DNA of 64,000 nucleotides from Muribaculaceae bacterium (GTDB lineage Bacteria; Bacteroidota; Bacteroidia; Bacteroidales; Muribaculaceae), in NCBI GenBank assembly GCA_029061255.1, contig JAIDSL010000097.1, positions 48,009-112,008 of the forward strand. Direction: 5' to 3'. Of the stretch, positions 37,790 to 46,603 are shown piece after piece (positions within the stretch are counted from its first letter, which is position 1; each line of letters begins with the position of its first letter). The notes beneath the pieces were generated by a model. It made no database searches, was not told where the DNA came from, and was given only the letters and a program-made list of their open reading frames with translations. The translations under genes were made by a program, and so were the position numbers.

Positions 37790-38904
37790 AAAGATACATG
37801 ATATTATCTGCAGTGGCATTAGGCCTAATTGTCTCAGCTTCAGCCGAGACCAAGACAGTCAAAGACCATTTCAAAAATGACTTCCTTATCGGAGCTGCTA
37901 TCCCGGTTCGCCATGTCAATGGCGAGGATCCGAGAGCTGATTCCATTGTAAGCCTTCATTTCAACTCAATCGTGGCAGAAAACTGCATGAAAAACGGCGA
38001 AATCCAGCCCAAGGAAGGTGAATTCTTTTGGGATGATGCCGACAAGTTTGTCAAATACGGCGAAGACCGCAATATGGCTATCATTGGCCATGCTCTCGTA
38101 TGGCATTCTCAGCTTGCTCCTTGGTTTGCTAAAGACAAGGAGGGCAATGATGTAAGCCCTGAGGTTCTCAAGCAGCGTATGAAAGACCACATATATGCTG
38201 TAGTAGGACGATACAAAGGCAAGATCAAAGGTTGGGATGTCGTCAACGAAGCGATTGAAGATGATGGCAGCTATCGCAAGTCTCCATTCTATCGTATTCT
38301 CGGAGAGGAATATATCCCTCTCGCCTTTCAATATGCTCACGAAGCAGATCCGGACGCAGAACTTTATATCAATGACTTTTCGATGTTTAAGCCAGGCAAA
38401 CGCGAAGCATATGTAAAGATTGTAAACGACCTTAAGAACCGTGGTCTCCGTATCGATGGCATTGGAATGCAGAGCCATATCGGAATGGACTATCCGGAGA
38501 TGGACGAATACGAGAAAAGCATCGTTGACTTTGCCGGCACCGGGTGCAACGTTATGATTACCGAGCTTGACATGTCAGCGCTTCCCACTGTTCAGATGAG
38601 TGCTGATGTAGGCTCTATTTTCAGAATGACACCTGAGGAACGCAAAGAGGCCATGAAGAAATTCAATGTCTATCCCAACGGCCTCCCTGAAGAAGTGAGC
38701 AAGGAATGGAACGACCGTATGGCACAGGTGGTAGCCCTCTACAAAAAGCACGCCGACAAGATTTCCCGTGTCACTTGGTGGGGCACCACCGACGGAATGT
38801 CATGGAAAAACGGATTCCCGATCCCGGGTCGTACCGACTATCCCCTCCTTTTCGACCGCGACTATAATCTCAAGCCATTTATGCAAAAAATACTTGAGAA
38901 TTAA
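37786..38904 (+). CDS. GH10 endo-xylanase, periplasmic form
   Basis: 372 residues, a paralogue of the preceding GH10 along its full length. The signal peptide ends in SASA|ET near residue 20 with no lipobox cysteine. Active-site residues: Glu155 in [10 protein letters not shown] and Glu260 in MITELDMS. It likely degrades imported xylo-oligosaccharides to xylobiose and xylotriose. The start overlaps the upstream stop as ATGA. It is followed by a family D palindrome and the GH43 gene. Confidence 0.93.
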   Translation: MKRYMILSAVALGLIVSASAETKTVKDHFKNDFLIGAAIPVRHVNGEDPRADSIVSLHFNSIVAENCMKNGEIQPKEGEFFWDDADKFVKYGEDRNMAIIGHALVWHSQLAPWFAKDKEGNDVSPEVLKQRMKDHIYAVVGRYKGKIKGWDVVNEAIEDDGSYRKSPFYRILGEEYIPLAFQYAHEADPDAELYINDFSMFKPGKREAYVKIVNDLKNRGLRIDGIGMQSHIGMDYPEMDEYEKSIVDFAGTGCNVMITELDMSALPTVQMSADVGSIFRMTPEERKEAMKKFNVYPNGLPEEVSKEWNDRMAQVVALYKKHADKISRVTWWGTTDGMSWKNGFPIPGRTDYPLLFDRDYNLKPFMQKILEN

Positions 38905-38920
38905 TAATTAAAAATTATCC

Positions 38921-38962
38921 ATGATAAATCATGATACAACATGATGAATCAAGATATATCAT
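38921..38962. repeat. Family D intergenic palindrome, second copy (imperfect)
   Basis: Contains CATGATAAATCATGAT followed by CAACATGAT, the same blocks as at 29481-29510. The arms pair over about 15 bp with two mismatches. Confidence 0.7.
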
Positions 38963-38984
38963 AAATCCAAACAACTCAACAACT

Positions 38985-39959
38985 ATGTTACATCCCGAAA
39001 AAAGATACCTTTTCCCTGCCGACTTCATGGCAGACCCAAGTGTTCATATCTTCAATGGCAAGATCTACATCTATCCCTCCCACGACTGGGAATGCGAGAA
39101 CGTTGAGAATGATAACGGCGACCAATACGTGATGAAGGACATGCACGTCCTCTCCATTGATGGCGACCCGATGACAGGAAAGGTGACAGACCACGGCAAA
39201 GCCCTTGATATCGCTGATATTCCTTGGGCAGGTCGCCAGCTCTGGGACTGCGACTGCGCCGAGAAAGACGGCAAGTACTATCTCTACTTCCCTCTCAAGG
39301 ATAAGAATGATATCTTCCGTATCGGAGTTGCAATCGCCGACTGTCCTGAAGGTCCTTTCATCGCCGAACCTGATCCCATCCGTGGAAGCTATTCCATGGA
39401 TATCTGCGTACTCAAGGATGGCGGAGAGTATTATCTCTACTTCGGTGGCCTTTGGGGTGGACAACTGCAGCGTTATAAAGACAATAAGGCTCTTGAGAGT
39501 GCTTACCTTCCCGAAGGTGCCGAGCCCAGTCTTCCCAGCCGCTGTGCGCGTCTCAGCAAGGATATGCTTCAGTTTGCTGAGGAGCCACGTCCAATCCAGG
39601 TTGTCGATGAAGAAGGCAAACCGCTCCGTGCTGATGATCCACACCGCTTCTTCGAAGCTTCATGGGTACACAAATACAACGGTAAGTACTATTTCTCATA
39701 TTCTACAGGCGACAGCCACCTCCTTTGCTACGCAGTCGGTGACAACCCGTATGGACCTTTCGTATATCAGGGTGAGATCCTGACTCCGGTCGTTGGCTGG
39801 ACTACTCACCACAGTATCATTGAATACGACGGCAAGTGGTATCTGTTCCATCACGACAGCGTTCCCTCCGGAGGCAAATCCTGGCTCCGCAGCCTTAAGG
39901 TCTGTGAGATTACTTACGACGAAAACGGCAAGATCCAAACCATCGCCGGCCAAGACTAA
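38985..39959 (+). CDS. GH43 cytoplasmic beta-xylosidase (GH43_1-like)
   Basis: 324 residues. The ATG at 38985 is preferred to an in-frame ATG 54 nt upstream, because the extra 18 residues derive from the family D repeat and do not look like protein. The N-terminus (MLHPEKRYLFPADFMADPS) has no signal peptide, so the enzyme is cytoplasmic. The GH43 triad is Asp17 (ADPSVH), Asp139 (SMDICVL) and Glu224 (FFEASW). Compact signal-less GH43 proteins beside a GPH symporter are typically exo-acting beta-xylosidases that finish imported xylo-oligosaccharides. No xylose isomerase or xylulokinase is encoded in the window, so later catabolism must lie elsewhere. Confidence 0.9.
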   Translation: MLHPEKRYLFPADFMADPSVHIFNGKIYIYPSHDWECENVENDNGDQYVMKDMHVLSIDGDPMTGKVTDHGKALDIADIPWAGRQLWDCDCAEKDGKYYLYFPLKDKNDIFRIGVAIADCPEGPFIAEPDPIRGSYSMDICVLKDGGEYYLYFGGLWGGQLQRYKDNKALESAYLPEGAEPSLPSRCARLSKDMLQFAEEPRPIQVVDEEGKPLRADDPHRFFEASWVHKYNGKYYFSYSTGDSHLLCYAVGDNPYGPFVYQGEILTPVVGWTTHHSIIEYDGKWYLFHHDSVPSGGKSWLRSLKVCEITYDENGKIQTIAGQD

Positions 39960-39977
39960 CTCCTATTATGATAAAAA

Positions 39978-40044
39978 CCTCAGGCTTCACGCCTGGGGTA
40001 TTCCCTATCAATAGCCCGGTAGCCTCGGAGAGGTGCTTTATAGT
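39978..40044. repeat. Family B intergenic element, second copy
   Basis: A hairpin (CCTCAGGC at 39978-39985 with GCCTGGGG at 39991-39998) is followed at 40013-40044 by the 32-nt GTAGCCTCGGAGAGG element. It differs from the copy at 35150-35181 at only about four positions. Confidence 0.8.
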
Positions 40045-40067
40045 AATATAAATCCAAATATCAAACA

Positions 40068-42476
40068 ATGAAAACCCTCCTTACCTCCCTTCTCTCTATG
40101 ATAGTTCTTGCTGTTTCTGCTCAAGCTCCTATCATCGATTTTGTTACTCCTTCAATAGTCCGCGTCCGCTGGACTCCCGATGGAACCCTCACGGACAACG
40201 CTACAGGAGTCTGCATATATCCTCAGACTAATGTGGATGTAGAGGAAACCTGGTCCGGCTCTCTTACAATCTACCGTTCAGATTCCCTTGAGGTGACTGT
40301 TGATAATAGGGGAGGGGTGACATTCACTGATCCCATCGAAAAACGAATTCTCCTGAAAGAATCCGTCAATGTCCCACGCAGGTTCGAAAAAGTAGCACAG
40401 GAAAAAATCACATACGACGAGTCATCCGCACGTATGGAAGAGACTGCGAACGGTAAGGTTACGGTGAAAGATATACTCCGTCGCGACACTATCGGCATGA
40501 AACAACGTTTCGCCATCACATTTGATATGTCGGCCAATGAAGCCCTTTACGGTCTTGGGCAACAGATGGAAGATTATGTTAACCTTCTTGGTAAAACCCT
40601 ATATCTCACCCAGCACAACCTTAAGGTATTCATCCCTATGATGGTCTCAACTGCCGGATACGGACTTCTCTTTGATGCCGGATGCTCAATGATCTTCGAC
40701 AGTAAGGATAAAGGGCAGGGAATGAAGATAGGAGAGACATCCTCCGGTTTTGAGACAACCCTCACAATGGAGGCTGCAAACACAGTTGACTATTATTTCA
40801 TTAAAGGTGCGATGCCGGAGAATGTGGTGGAAGGATACCGCTATCTTACGGGCAACGTTGCCATGATGCCTCGCTATATGTTCGGCTATGTCCAGTCGAA
40901 GGAGCGTTATGTTTCATCAGACGATATTGTCAATACTTTGAAGGAATATCGTCGTCGTCATGTGCCTATAGATGTCATAGTGCAAGACTGGAACTATTGG
41001 CCACAAGGCTGGGGCTACATGAAGATGAACCGTGAATATTATCCGGATCCTAAGGCTCTTGCTGATTCTGTTCATGCTAACAACGCTAAACTTATGGTCA
41101 GCATCTGGGCTAATCCCCAGTATTGTCCGGAAGCCGATGATTTCAAGAGCAGAGGCCTGATGCTTGAACATCAAGTATATGACGCTTTTAGTCCTGAAGG
41201 TCGCGATCTCTACTGGAAATATGCCGATGATGAGTTCTTCTCCAATGGTTTTGACTGCTGGTGGTGCGATAGCAGTGAGCCTCTTGATGGAGACTGGAAT
41301 CAGATGCCGGAACCTGAGAATGGAGTCCCATATTCTTGGGATAATCACGAGCGTCGTTATCGTCTTAACGATGCAATTCTTTCAGAGGCTTTAGGTGCGG
41401 ACCGTGCATGCCTCTATTCGCTCAATCATGCAAAAGGTATCTACGAGCATCAACGCGCCGCGACTGATAGAAAACGTGTAGTCAACCTTACACGCTCTTC
41501 TTATGCCGGTCAGCAGAGATATGCTACAGCTTCATGGAACGGCGACACATATGCTTCGTGGGATTCATTCAAGAAGCAGATTCCCGGCGGTATCAACTAT
41601 TTCGCAACGGGCAGTCCCTATTGGACCACCGACATAGGCTGTTTCTTCGTCAAGAGTAGTCCGAGATGGTTCCAAAAAGGAGAATTCCCTGACGGTGTAA
41701 AGGATGACGGCTACAAGGAATTCTATACCCGTATGTTTCAATGGGGAACGTTCCTTCCCATACTGCGGAGCCATGGCACCGAGACCCCACGCGAAATATG
41801 GCATTTCGGTGAGCCGGGCACTCCCTATTATGACGCCATCCTCGACATGATAAATCTCCGTTATTCCATGCTCCCATATATCTATAGCATGGCTGATGCC
41901 CAGTCCCGTAGCGGCTTCAGCATGGCGCGTCCCCTTGCTTTCGACTTCCCGAAAGACAGAAACGTATTCGAAATCAAGGATCAGTATATGTTTGGCGACA
42001 TCATGGCTTGCCCCGTTACCGATCCAGGTGTTGACTCAAGGGAAGTATATCTCCCTGCCGGTGTCGATTGGTTTGATTTCTGGACAGGCAAGAGGTTTGT
42101 CGGAGGTGAAAAGATTTCAGCAGCTTCTCCAATCGACCGTCTCCCCCTTTTCGTCAAGGCAGGAAGCATTATCCCCACAACTGAAGTCGTTGAATACAGT
42201 GCCGCTTCCGCTGGAAAGCCACTGACTATAGATATATATCCAGGAAAAGATGCGACATTCACACTCTATGATGATGCCGGTGACTCTTACGATTTTGAGA
42301 AAGGGGAGTACACCCGCATCAATATGAACTGGGACGACAAAAAAGGCATCCTGACCATCTCCGATGCCGAAGGCACTTATCCTGAAGCTCCGGATACCCG
42401 CGAGATGACAATCCGCAAAGGCGAAAAAACCAAAACCATCACCTACAAAGGAAAATCCACCAAAGTTAAGATATGA
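40068..42476 (+). CDS. GH31 alpha-glycosidase (alpha-xylosidase type)
   Basis: 802 residues with a signal peptide (cleavage near 19, VSA|QA). Standard GH31 layout: N-terminal beta-sandwich, barrel and two C-terminal beta domains. The nucleophile is Asp401 in FDCWWCDSSEP and the acid/base is Asp493 in SWNGDTYASWDSF. GH31 includes alpha-glucosidases and alpha-xylosidases; in xylan loci the latter removes alpha-D-xylose from side chains. It overlaps the GH43-CBM6 gene by four bases (ATGA). A second GH31 at 44083 is only distantly similar outside the active site, so the two probably differ in specificity. Confidence 0.87.
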   Translation: MKTLLTSLLSMIVLAVSAQAPIIDFVTPSIVRVRWTPDGTLTDNATGVCIYPQTNVDVEETWSGSLTIYRSDSLEVTVDNRGGVTFTDPIEKRILLKESVNVPRRFEKVAQEKITYDESSARMEETANGKVTVKDILRRDTIGMKQRFAITFDMSANEALYGLGQQMEDYVNLLGKTLYLTQHNLKVFIPMMVSTAGYGLLFDAGCSMIFDSKDKGQGMKIGETSSGFETTLTMEAANTVDYYFIKGAMPENVVEGYRYLTGNVAMMPRYMFGYVQSKERYVSSDDIVNTLKEYRRRHVPIDVIVQDWNYWPQGWGYMKMNREYYPDPKALADSVHANNAKLMVSIWANPQYCPEADDFKSRGLMLEHQVYDAFSPEGRDLYWKYADDEFFSNGFDCWWCDSSEPLDGDWNQMPEPENGVPYSWDNHERRYRLNDAILSEALGADRACLYSLNHAKGIYEHQRAATDRKRVVNLTRSSYAGQQRYATASWNGDTYASWDSFKKQIPGGINYFATGSPYWTTDIGCFFVKSSPRWFQKGEFPDGVKDDGYKEFYTRMFQWGTFLPILRSHGTETPREIWHFGEPGTPYYDAILDMINLRYSMLPYIYSMADAQSRSGFSMARPLAFDFPKDRNVFEIKDQYMFGDIMACPVTDPGVDSREVYLPAGVDWFDFWTGKRFVGGEKISAASPIDRLPLFVKAGSIIPTTEVVEYSAASAGKPLTIDIYPGKDATFTLYDDAGDSYDFEKGEYTRINMNWDDKKGILTISDAEGTYPEAPDTREMTIRKGEKTKTITYKGKSTKVKI

Positions 42477-43843
42477 AAAAATCCCTATTCCCCCTCTCTC
42501 TCTTGCTGGCATCGGCTTTAGCCGTGGCTGAAAATCCATGCGTGCAAACTTGTTACACCACTGACCCAGCCCCAATGGTCCATGGTGATAGGCTCTACGT
42601 CTACACCGGACATGATGAGAAAGGTGCCGACTTCTTTTGGATGCAAGAATGGCGTGTCTATTCCACCGATGATATGGTCAACTGGACCGACCACGGCTCC
42701 CCCCTTGCTATAGAGGATTTCTCATGGGGCGACGACCGAGCTTGGGCACCGCAGTGTGTGGAGCGCAACGGAAAATTCTATTTCTATGTCCCCCTGCATT
42801 CAAAACTTACAGGAGCAATGGCAATAGGTGTCGCTGTCGGCGATTCTCCCACAGGTCCCTTCAAGGACGCTATTGGCAAACCTCTTGCCGATGGCAGTTG
42901 GGACTTCATAGATCCTACATGTTTCATTGATGATGACGGTCAGGCATACCTCTACTGGGGTAATCCCACTATTTACTATGTAAAGCTCAATGATGATATG
43001 ATATCTTTCGACGGCGAGGTACAAAAGCTCGTTCCGGACGAAGCCGGTTTCGGTCAAGGTAAGGAAGTTCCCATGGAGCCGGGAAAGCATTACGACAGTT
43101 CTTACACTGAAGGTCCTTGGTTCTTTAAGCGTAACGGCAAATACTATATGCTCTACGCCGCTGGAGGTATTCCCGAGCATATTGCATACTCTATGAGCGA
43201 CAGTCCGACAGGACCGTGGAAGTATATGGGCACTATTATGCCGCAGAAAGACGAGACTAATTCCTTCACTAACCATTGCGGCGTAGCCGACTATAAGGGT
43301 AAATCCTATTTCTTCTATCACACGGGCAATCTCCCCGGTGGAGGTGGTTTCGGTAGAAGCTTCTGTGTCGAGCCCTTCGAATACAACGCCGATGGTACTT
43401 TCCCGACAATCCTTCCTACCAAGGAAGGTGCTCAGGCTGTTGGTTATCTTGATCCTTACCAGAGGGTTGAGGCTGAGACTATGGCTTGGTCAGAAGGTGT
43501 GTCGTCAAGGCAGAATGTCAAAGAAGGTGTATATGTGTCTGACATACACAACGGCGATTACATTAAAGTTGCCAATGTAGACTTCAAGAGTGGTGGACCT
43601 AAGACATTCTGTGCATCTGCCGCCAGTGGTCTGCGAGGAGGCACGATAGAGGCACACCTGGACTCAGTCGATGGTCCGCTTGTGGCAGAACTTAAAGTGC
43701 CCGGCACTGGAAGCTGGGAAAACTTCGCCTACATAGAAACGCCTGCTCAAATCGAAGTCCCGGGAGTGCATGACCTCTATCTTGTATTCAAAGGACGAAA
43801 AGGCCCCGAACTCTTCAACTTTGACTACTGGCAATTCAAATAA
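42473..43843 (+). CDS. GH43 arabinofuranosidase/xylosidase with C-terminal CBM6 (copy 1)
   Basis: 456 residues with a signal peptide (about 1-19). GH43 domain about 25-320 with triad Asp31 (TTDPAP), Asp147 (DFIDPT) and Glu213 (YTEGPW), then a CBM6 about 330-456 (RVEAETMAW at its start, NFDYWQFK at its end). GH43-CBM6 enzymes in arabinoxylan loci usually remove arabinofuranose. The gene overlaps the upstream GH31 by ATGA. It is a paralogue of the gene at 50909: both begin with an almost identical signal peptide ([13 protein letters not shown]), and both overlap an upstream exo-enzyme gene by four bases. A terminator follows. Confidence 0.9.
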   Translation: MKKSLFPLSLLLASALAVAENPCVQTCYTTDPAPMVHGDRLYVYTGHDEKGADFFWMQEWRVYSTDDMVNWTDHGSPLAIEDFSWGDDRAWAPQCVERNGKFYFYVPLHSKLTGAMAIGVAVGDSPTGPFKDAIGKPLADGSWDFIDPTCFIDDDGQAYLYWGNPTIYYVKLNDDMISFDGEVQKLVPDEAGFGQGKEVPMEPGKHYDSSYTEGPWFFKRNGKYYMLYAAGGIPEHIAYSMSDSPTGPWKYMGTIMPQKDETNSFTNHCGVADYKGKSYFFYHTGNLPGGGGFGRSFCVEPFEYNADGTFPTILPTKEGAQAVGYLDPYQRVEAETMAWSEGVSSRQNVKEGVYVSDIHNGDYIKVANVDFKSGGPKTFCASAASGLRGGTIEAHLDSVDGPLVAELKVPGTGSWENFAYIETPAQIEVPGVHDLYLVFKGRKGPELFNFDYWQFK

Positions 43844-43908
43844 CTTAAGGAATGGCAGGCTTCCAGTCATGTGATAAAGTAAAATTCTACGATTCCTATT
43901 CACATAGT

Positions 43909-43952
43909 GTGCTCATATGAAGACTTTGCGGTTTTCATATGTGCACTTTTTT
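43909..43952 (+). terminator. Terminator after the first GH43-CBM6 gene
   Basis: A 13-nt inverted repeat with one mismatch (43909-43921 with 43934-43946, CATATGAA core) is followed by a T-rich run. It closes the transcript from the 28305-43843 gene group. Confidence 0.75.
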
Positions 43953-44007
43953 ATTGCTCATTCGTTGCATATATCGATTTTGTGATATGATTTATTCGAA
44001 ATGGTGC

Positions 44008-44038
44008 TTGTGATTACAATAAATTTACATTATATTTG
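44008..44038 (+). promoter_or_regulatory. Promoter for the GH31-GH97-GH95-GH43-GH127 group
   Basis: TTG at 44008-44010 and TATATTTG at 44031-44038, 20 nt apart, match the Bacteroidota consensus. The expected leader is about 40 nt. Together with the terminator just upstream this defines a separate transcription unit. Confidence 0.65.
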
Positions 44039-44082
44039 CAATCTCTTAGATCGATACCATAAGATTTTAACCACCCTATATT

Positions 44083-46482
44083 ATGAAATTTAAATATTCA
44101 ATCGGATGTATGGCGATTCTTTTGACTCTTTCAACCAACGCGGCTGAAAAAGTCTCTGTGGAATTCTATACTCCGGAAATCGTGAGAATAGTAAAGTATC
44201 CTGATGGCAAGCCTGCCAATGAAAGGGAATCTCTCGTCGTTACTGCAAAACCGGAACAAGTTAAGGTGTCTGTTTCTGACAAAGGAAGTGAAACATCTTA
44301 TAGATCTTCCTCCCTTACTGTGGTGACCGATAATGCCAACGGTAAGGTAAGCTTCTATAGGCCCGACGGCGAACTGCTCGTGGCTGAAGGAAAATATGGA
44401 TTCACACCGATTCCGGAAGGCGTAGACAAAGGGGCCTATAAAGTGATGCAGAGCTTTGCCCTTGAAGCCGACGAACCAATATATGGCATCGGTATGCTCC
44501 AGAACGGCAAGATGTCGCAGCGCGGTGAACACCGACTCATGCAGCAATCAAATCTGGAAGACTTTGCACATTTCTTTCAAAGTATCAAAGGCTATGGTAT
44601 TTATTGGGATAATTATTCTCCAACAACCCTGAATGATAACGAAACTCTCGAGCTCGAAAGCCAGGTCGGAGATCTCGTTGATTATTACTTCATGTACGGG
44701 GGAGATGCCGACGGTGTGATTGCCGACATTCGTTGGCTGACTGGAAGTGTGCCAATGATGCCCCTTTGGACTTACGGCTTTCACCAGAGTCGAGAACGAT
44801 ACAAGACACAGAATGAACTCCTGGAAGTAGTGGATAAATATCGCAAGCTTGGCATTCCGCTCGATGGAATAATTCAAGACTGGCAATATTGGGGCAGCAA
44901 CTATACATGGAACGCCATGGAGTTCATAAGCCCTGACTTCGACCGAGCCCAGGAAATGATCGACAAAGTGCACGACAACAATGCTCATATAAGCATAAGT
45001 ATCTGGCAAAGCTTTGGTCCGCAGACCAAACAGTATAAGGAACTTAAGGAAAAGGGTCTTCTTTTTGACTTCGAGACATGGCCTGAATCTGGCCTGACTG
45101 AATGGCCCCCACGTCGCGACTATCTTTCCGGAGTTCGCGTATATGACGCCTACAGCCCCGAGGCGCGCGATATATATTGGAATCATCTCAAGCGTCTCCA
45201 CTCAATGGGAATCGATGCATGGTGGATGGACTCAACCGACCCGGACCATATGCAGTATAAGGAGTCCGACCTTGACCAGCCTTCTGCTCTTGGTTCTTAC
45301 CGCTCGGTGCGCAATCTCTTCCCTTTCATGTGCGTAAGTGGTGTAGACACTCATCAGCGTGCTGAAGACAACCAGAAGCGACCCTTCATATTGACACGTT
45401 CATATTTTACCGGTCAACAGCGTTTTGGCTCACAGTCATGGAGTGGCGACGTGGGCAGCTCATGGGATTCATTCCGTAAGCAGGTTCCTCTTGTACTCAA
45501 TCATACCTTGACCGGAAATCCTAATGTCAACACTGATATAGGAGGTTTCTTCTCCGGTAGCTACAACAGGAACTGGGATCCGACCTCAGGATCAAAGAAT
45601 CCTCAGTTCCAGGAGCTCTACACCCGTTGGATGCAATTTGGCGCTTTCAATCCTATGATGCGTAGTCATGGTGCTGACACTTACCGCGAAATATATTATT
45701 TCGGCAAGCAAGGAGAACCTGTCTACGATGCTCTCGTAGACGCTATAAAATTGCGTTATCGTCTGATGCCATATATCTATAGCACTGCACGCCGGGTAAG
45801 CGCTAACGACGATAGCTTCATGCGCGCCCTTTTCATGGATTTCAAGAATGACAAAAATACATGGGATAATGGCCGTGAATTCATGTTCGGCCGAAGCCTT
45901 CTCGTTTGCCCTGTTCTTGACCCTCTGTATACGGAAGAAAAAGTGGTCAAGACCAATGAAATGACCGGCTGGGATAAGCAGGATGCAAACCTGAATTCTG
46001 AAGGATGGCAGGTTGTAGACTGGACAGCTAATAAGGTATATGAAGTCTATCTTCCTGCAGGTACTGACTGGTATGACTTTTGGACTGGCAAAAGGCTTGT
46101 CGGAGGTGAAACAGTCAAGGCTGATGCTCCGCTCGCATATTCCCCCCTTTACGTAAAAGCAGGAAGCATCATACCTCTCGCTGAAGACATGCAATACACA
46201 TCCGAGAAGCCATGGGACTACCTGACCCTCAATGTCTATCCGGGTGCAAACGCCGAGTTTGTGCTCTATGAAGATGAAGGCGACGGCTTCAACTACCTCG
46301 ATGGAAAATTCACTAAAATCCCTATGAACTGGAACGACAAAAAGCGCACCTTGACCATCGACGCAACAAAAGGCTCTTTCGATGGCATGCTCAAGAACCG
46401 CACCTTCAACGTAGTCCTTCCTGACGGCCAGACCAAGAAAATCGCATACTCTGGCAAGCGTACATCCGTATCCTTCAAGTGA
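44083..46482 (+). CDS. GH31 alpha-xylosidase-type enzyme
   Basis: 799 residues with a short signal peptide (about 1-20). GH31 blocks: nucleophile Asp383 in AWWMDSTDPDH and acid/base Asp456 in WSGDVGSSWDSFRKQ. The FHQSRERYKTQ and IIQDWQYWG segments resemble alpha-xylosidases of the BoGH31A/CjXyl31A type, which act on alpha-xylose caps; this is a resemblance, not a measured identity. It is the first gene of the second accessory unit, behind a consensus promoter. The presence of two different GH31 genes suggests two different alpha-linked side-chain targets. Confidence 0.87.
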   Translation: MKFKYSIGCMAILLTLSTNAAEKVSVEFYTPEIVRIVKYPDGKPANERESLVVTAKPEQVKVSVSDKGSETSYRSSSLTVVTDNANGKVSFYRPDGELLVAEGKYGFTPIPEGVDKGAYKVMQSFALEADEPIYGIGMLQNGKMSQRGEHRLMQQSNLEDFAHFFQSIKGYGIYWDNYSPTTLNDNETLELESQVGDLVDYYFMYGGDADGVIADIRWLTGSVPMMPLWTYGFHQSRERYKTQNELLEVVDKYRKLGIPLDGIIQDWQYWGSNYTWNAMEFISPDFDRAQEMIDKVHDNNAHISISIWQSFGPQTKQYKELKEKGLLFDFETWPESGLTEWPPRRDYLSGVRVYDAYSPEARDIYWNHLKRLHSMGIDAWWMDSTDPDHMQYKESDLDQPSALGSYRSVRNLFPFMCVSGVDTHQRAEDNQKRPFILTRSYFTGQQRFGSQSWSGDVGSSWDSFRKQVPLVLNHTLTGNPNVNTDIGGFFSGSYNRNWDPTSGSKNPQFQELYTRWMQFGAFNPMMRSHGADTYREIYYFGKQGEPVYDALVDAIKLRYRLMPYIYSTARRVSANDDSFMRALFMDFKNDKNTWDNGREFMFGRSLLVCPVLDPLYTEEKVVKTNEMTGWDKQDANLNSEGWQVVDWTANKVYEVYLPAGTDWYDFWTGKRLVGGETVKADAPLAYSPLYVKAGSIIPLAEDMQYTSEKPWDYLTLNVYPGANAEFVLYEDEGDGFNYLDGKFTKIPMNWNDKKRTLTIDATKGSFDGMLKNRTFNVVLPDGQTKKIAYSGKRTSVSFK

Positions 46483-46504
46483 GATGCCAAATGGCATAGT
46501 TTAT

Positions 46505-46527
46505 GGGAGGGCGGTTTCTAACCGCCC
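46505..46527. repeat. Family A hairpin GGGCGGTT-tct-AACCGCCC
   Basis: A perfect 8-bp stem preceded by TATGGGA. The same element recurs at 48401-48427. Both are followed within about 25 nt by GTAACTTT. Confidence 0.85.
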
Positions 46528-46603
46528 CCTCAGTCTATCGGTAACTTTTTCAAAACATCATGGATAGCTAATTTATAGTAAGTGTCCCCTTAATTATTAG
46601 GCA

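Noticed and set aside
45592..46497. 301-codon minus-strand frame inside the second GH31
   Set aside because: Antisense shadow of a full-length GH31 with an intact active site; no start context or family similarity.
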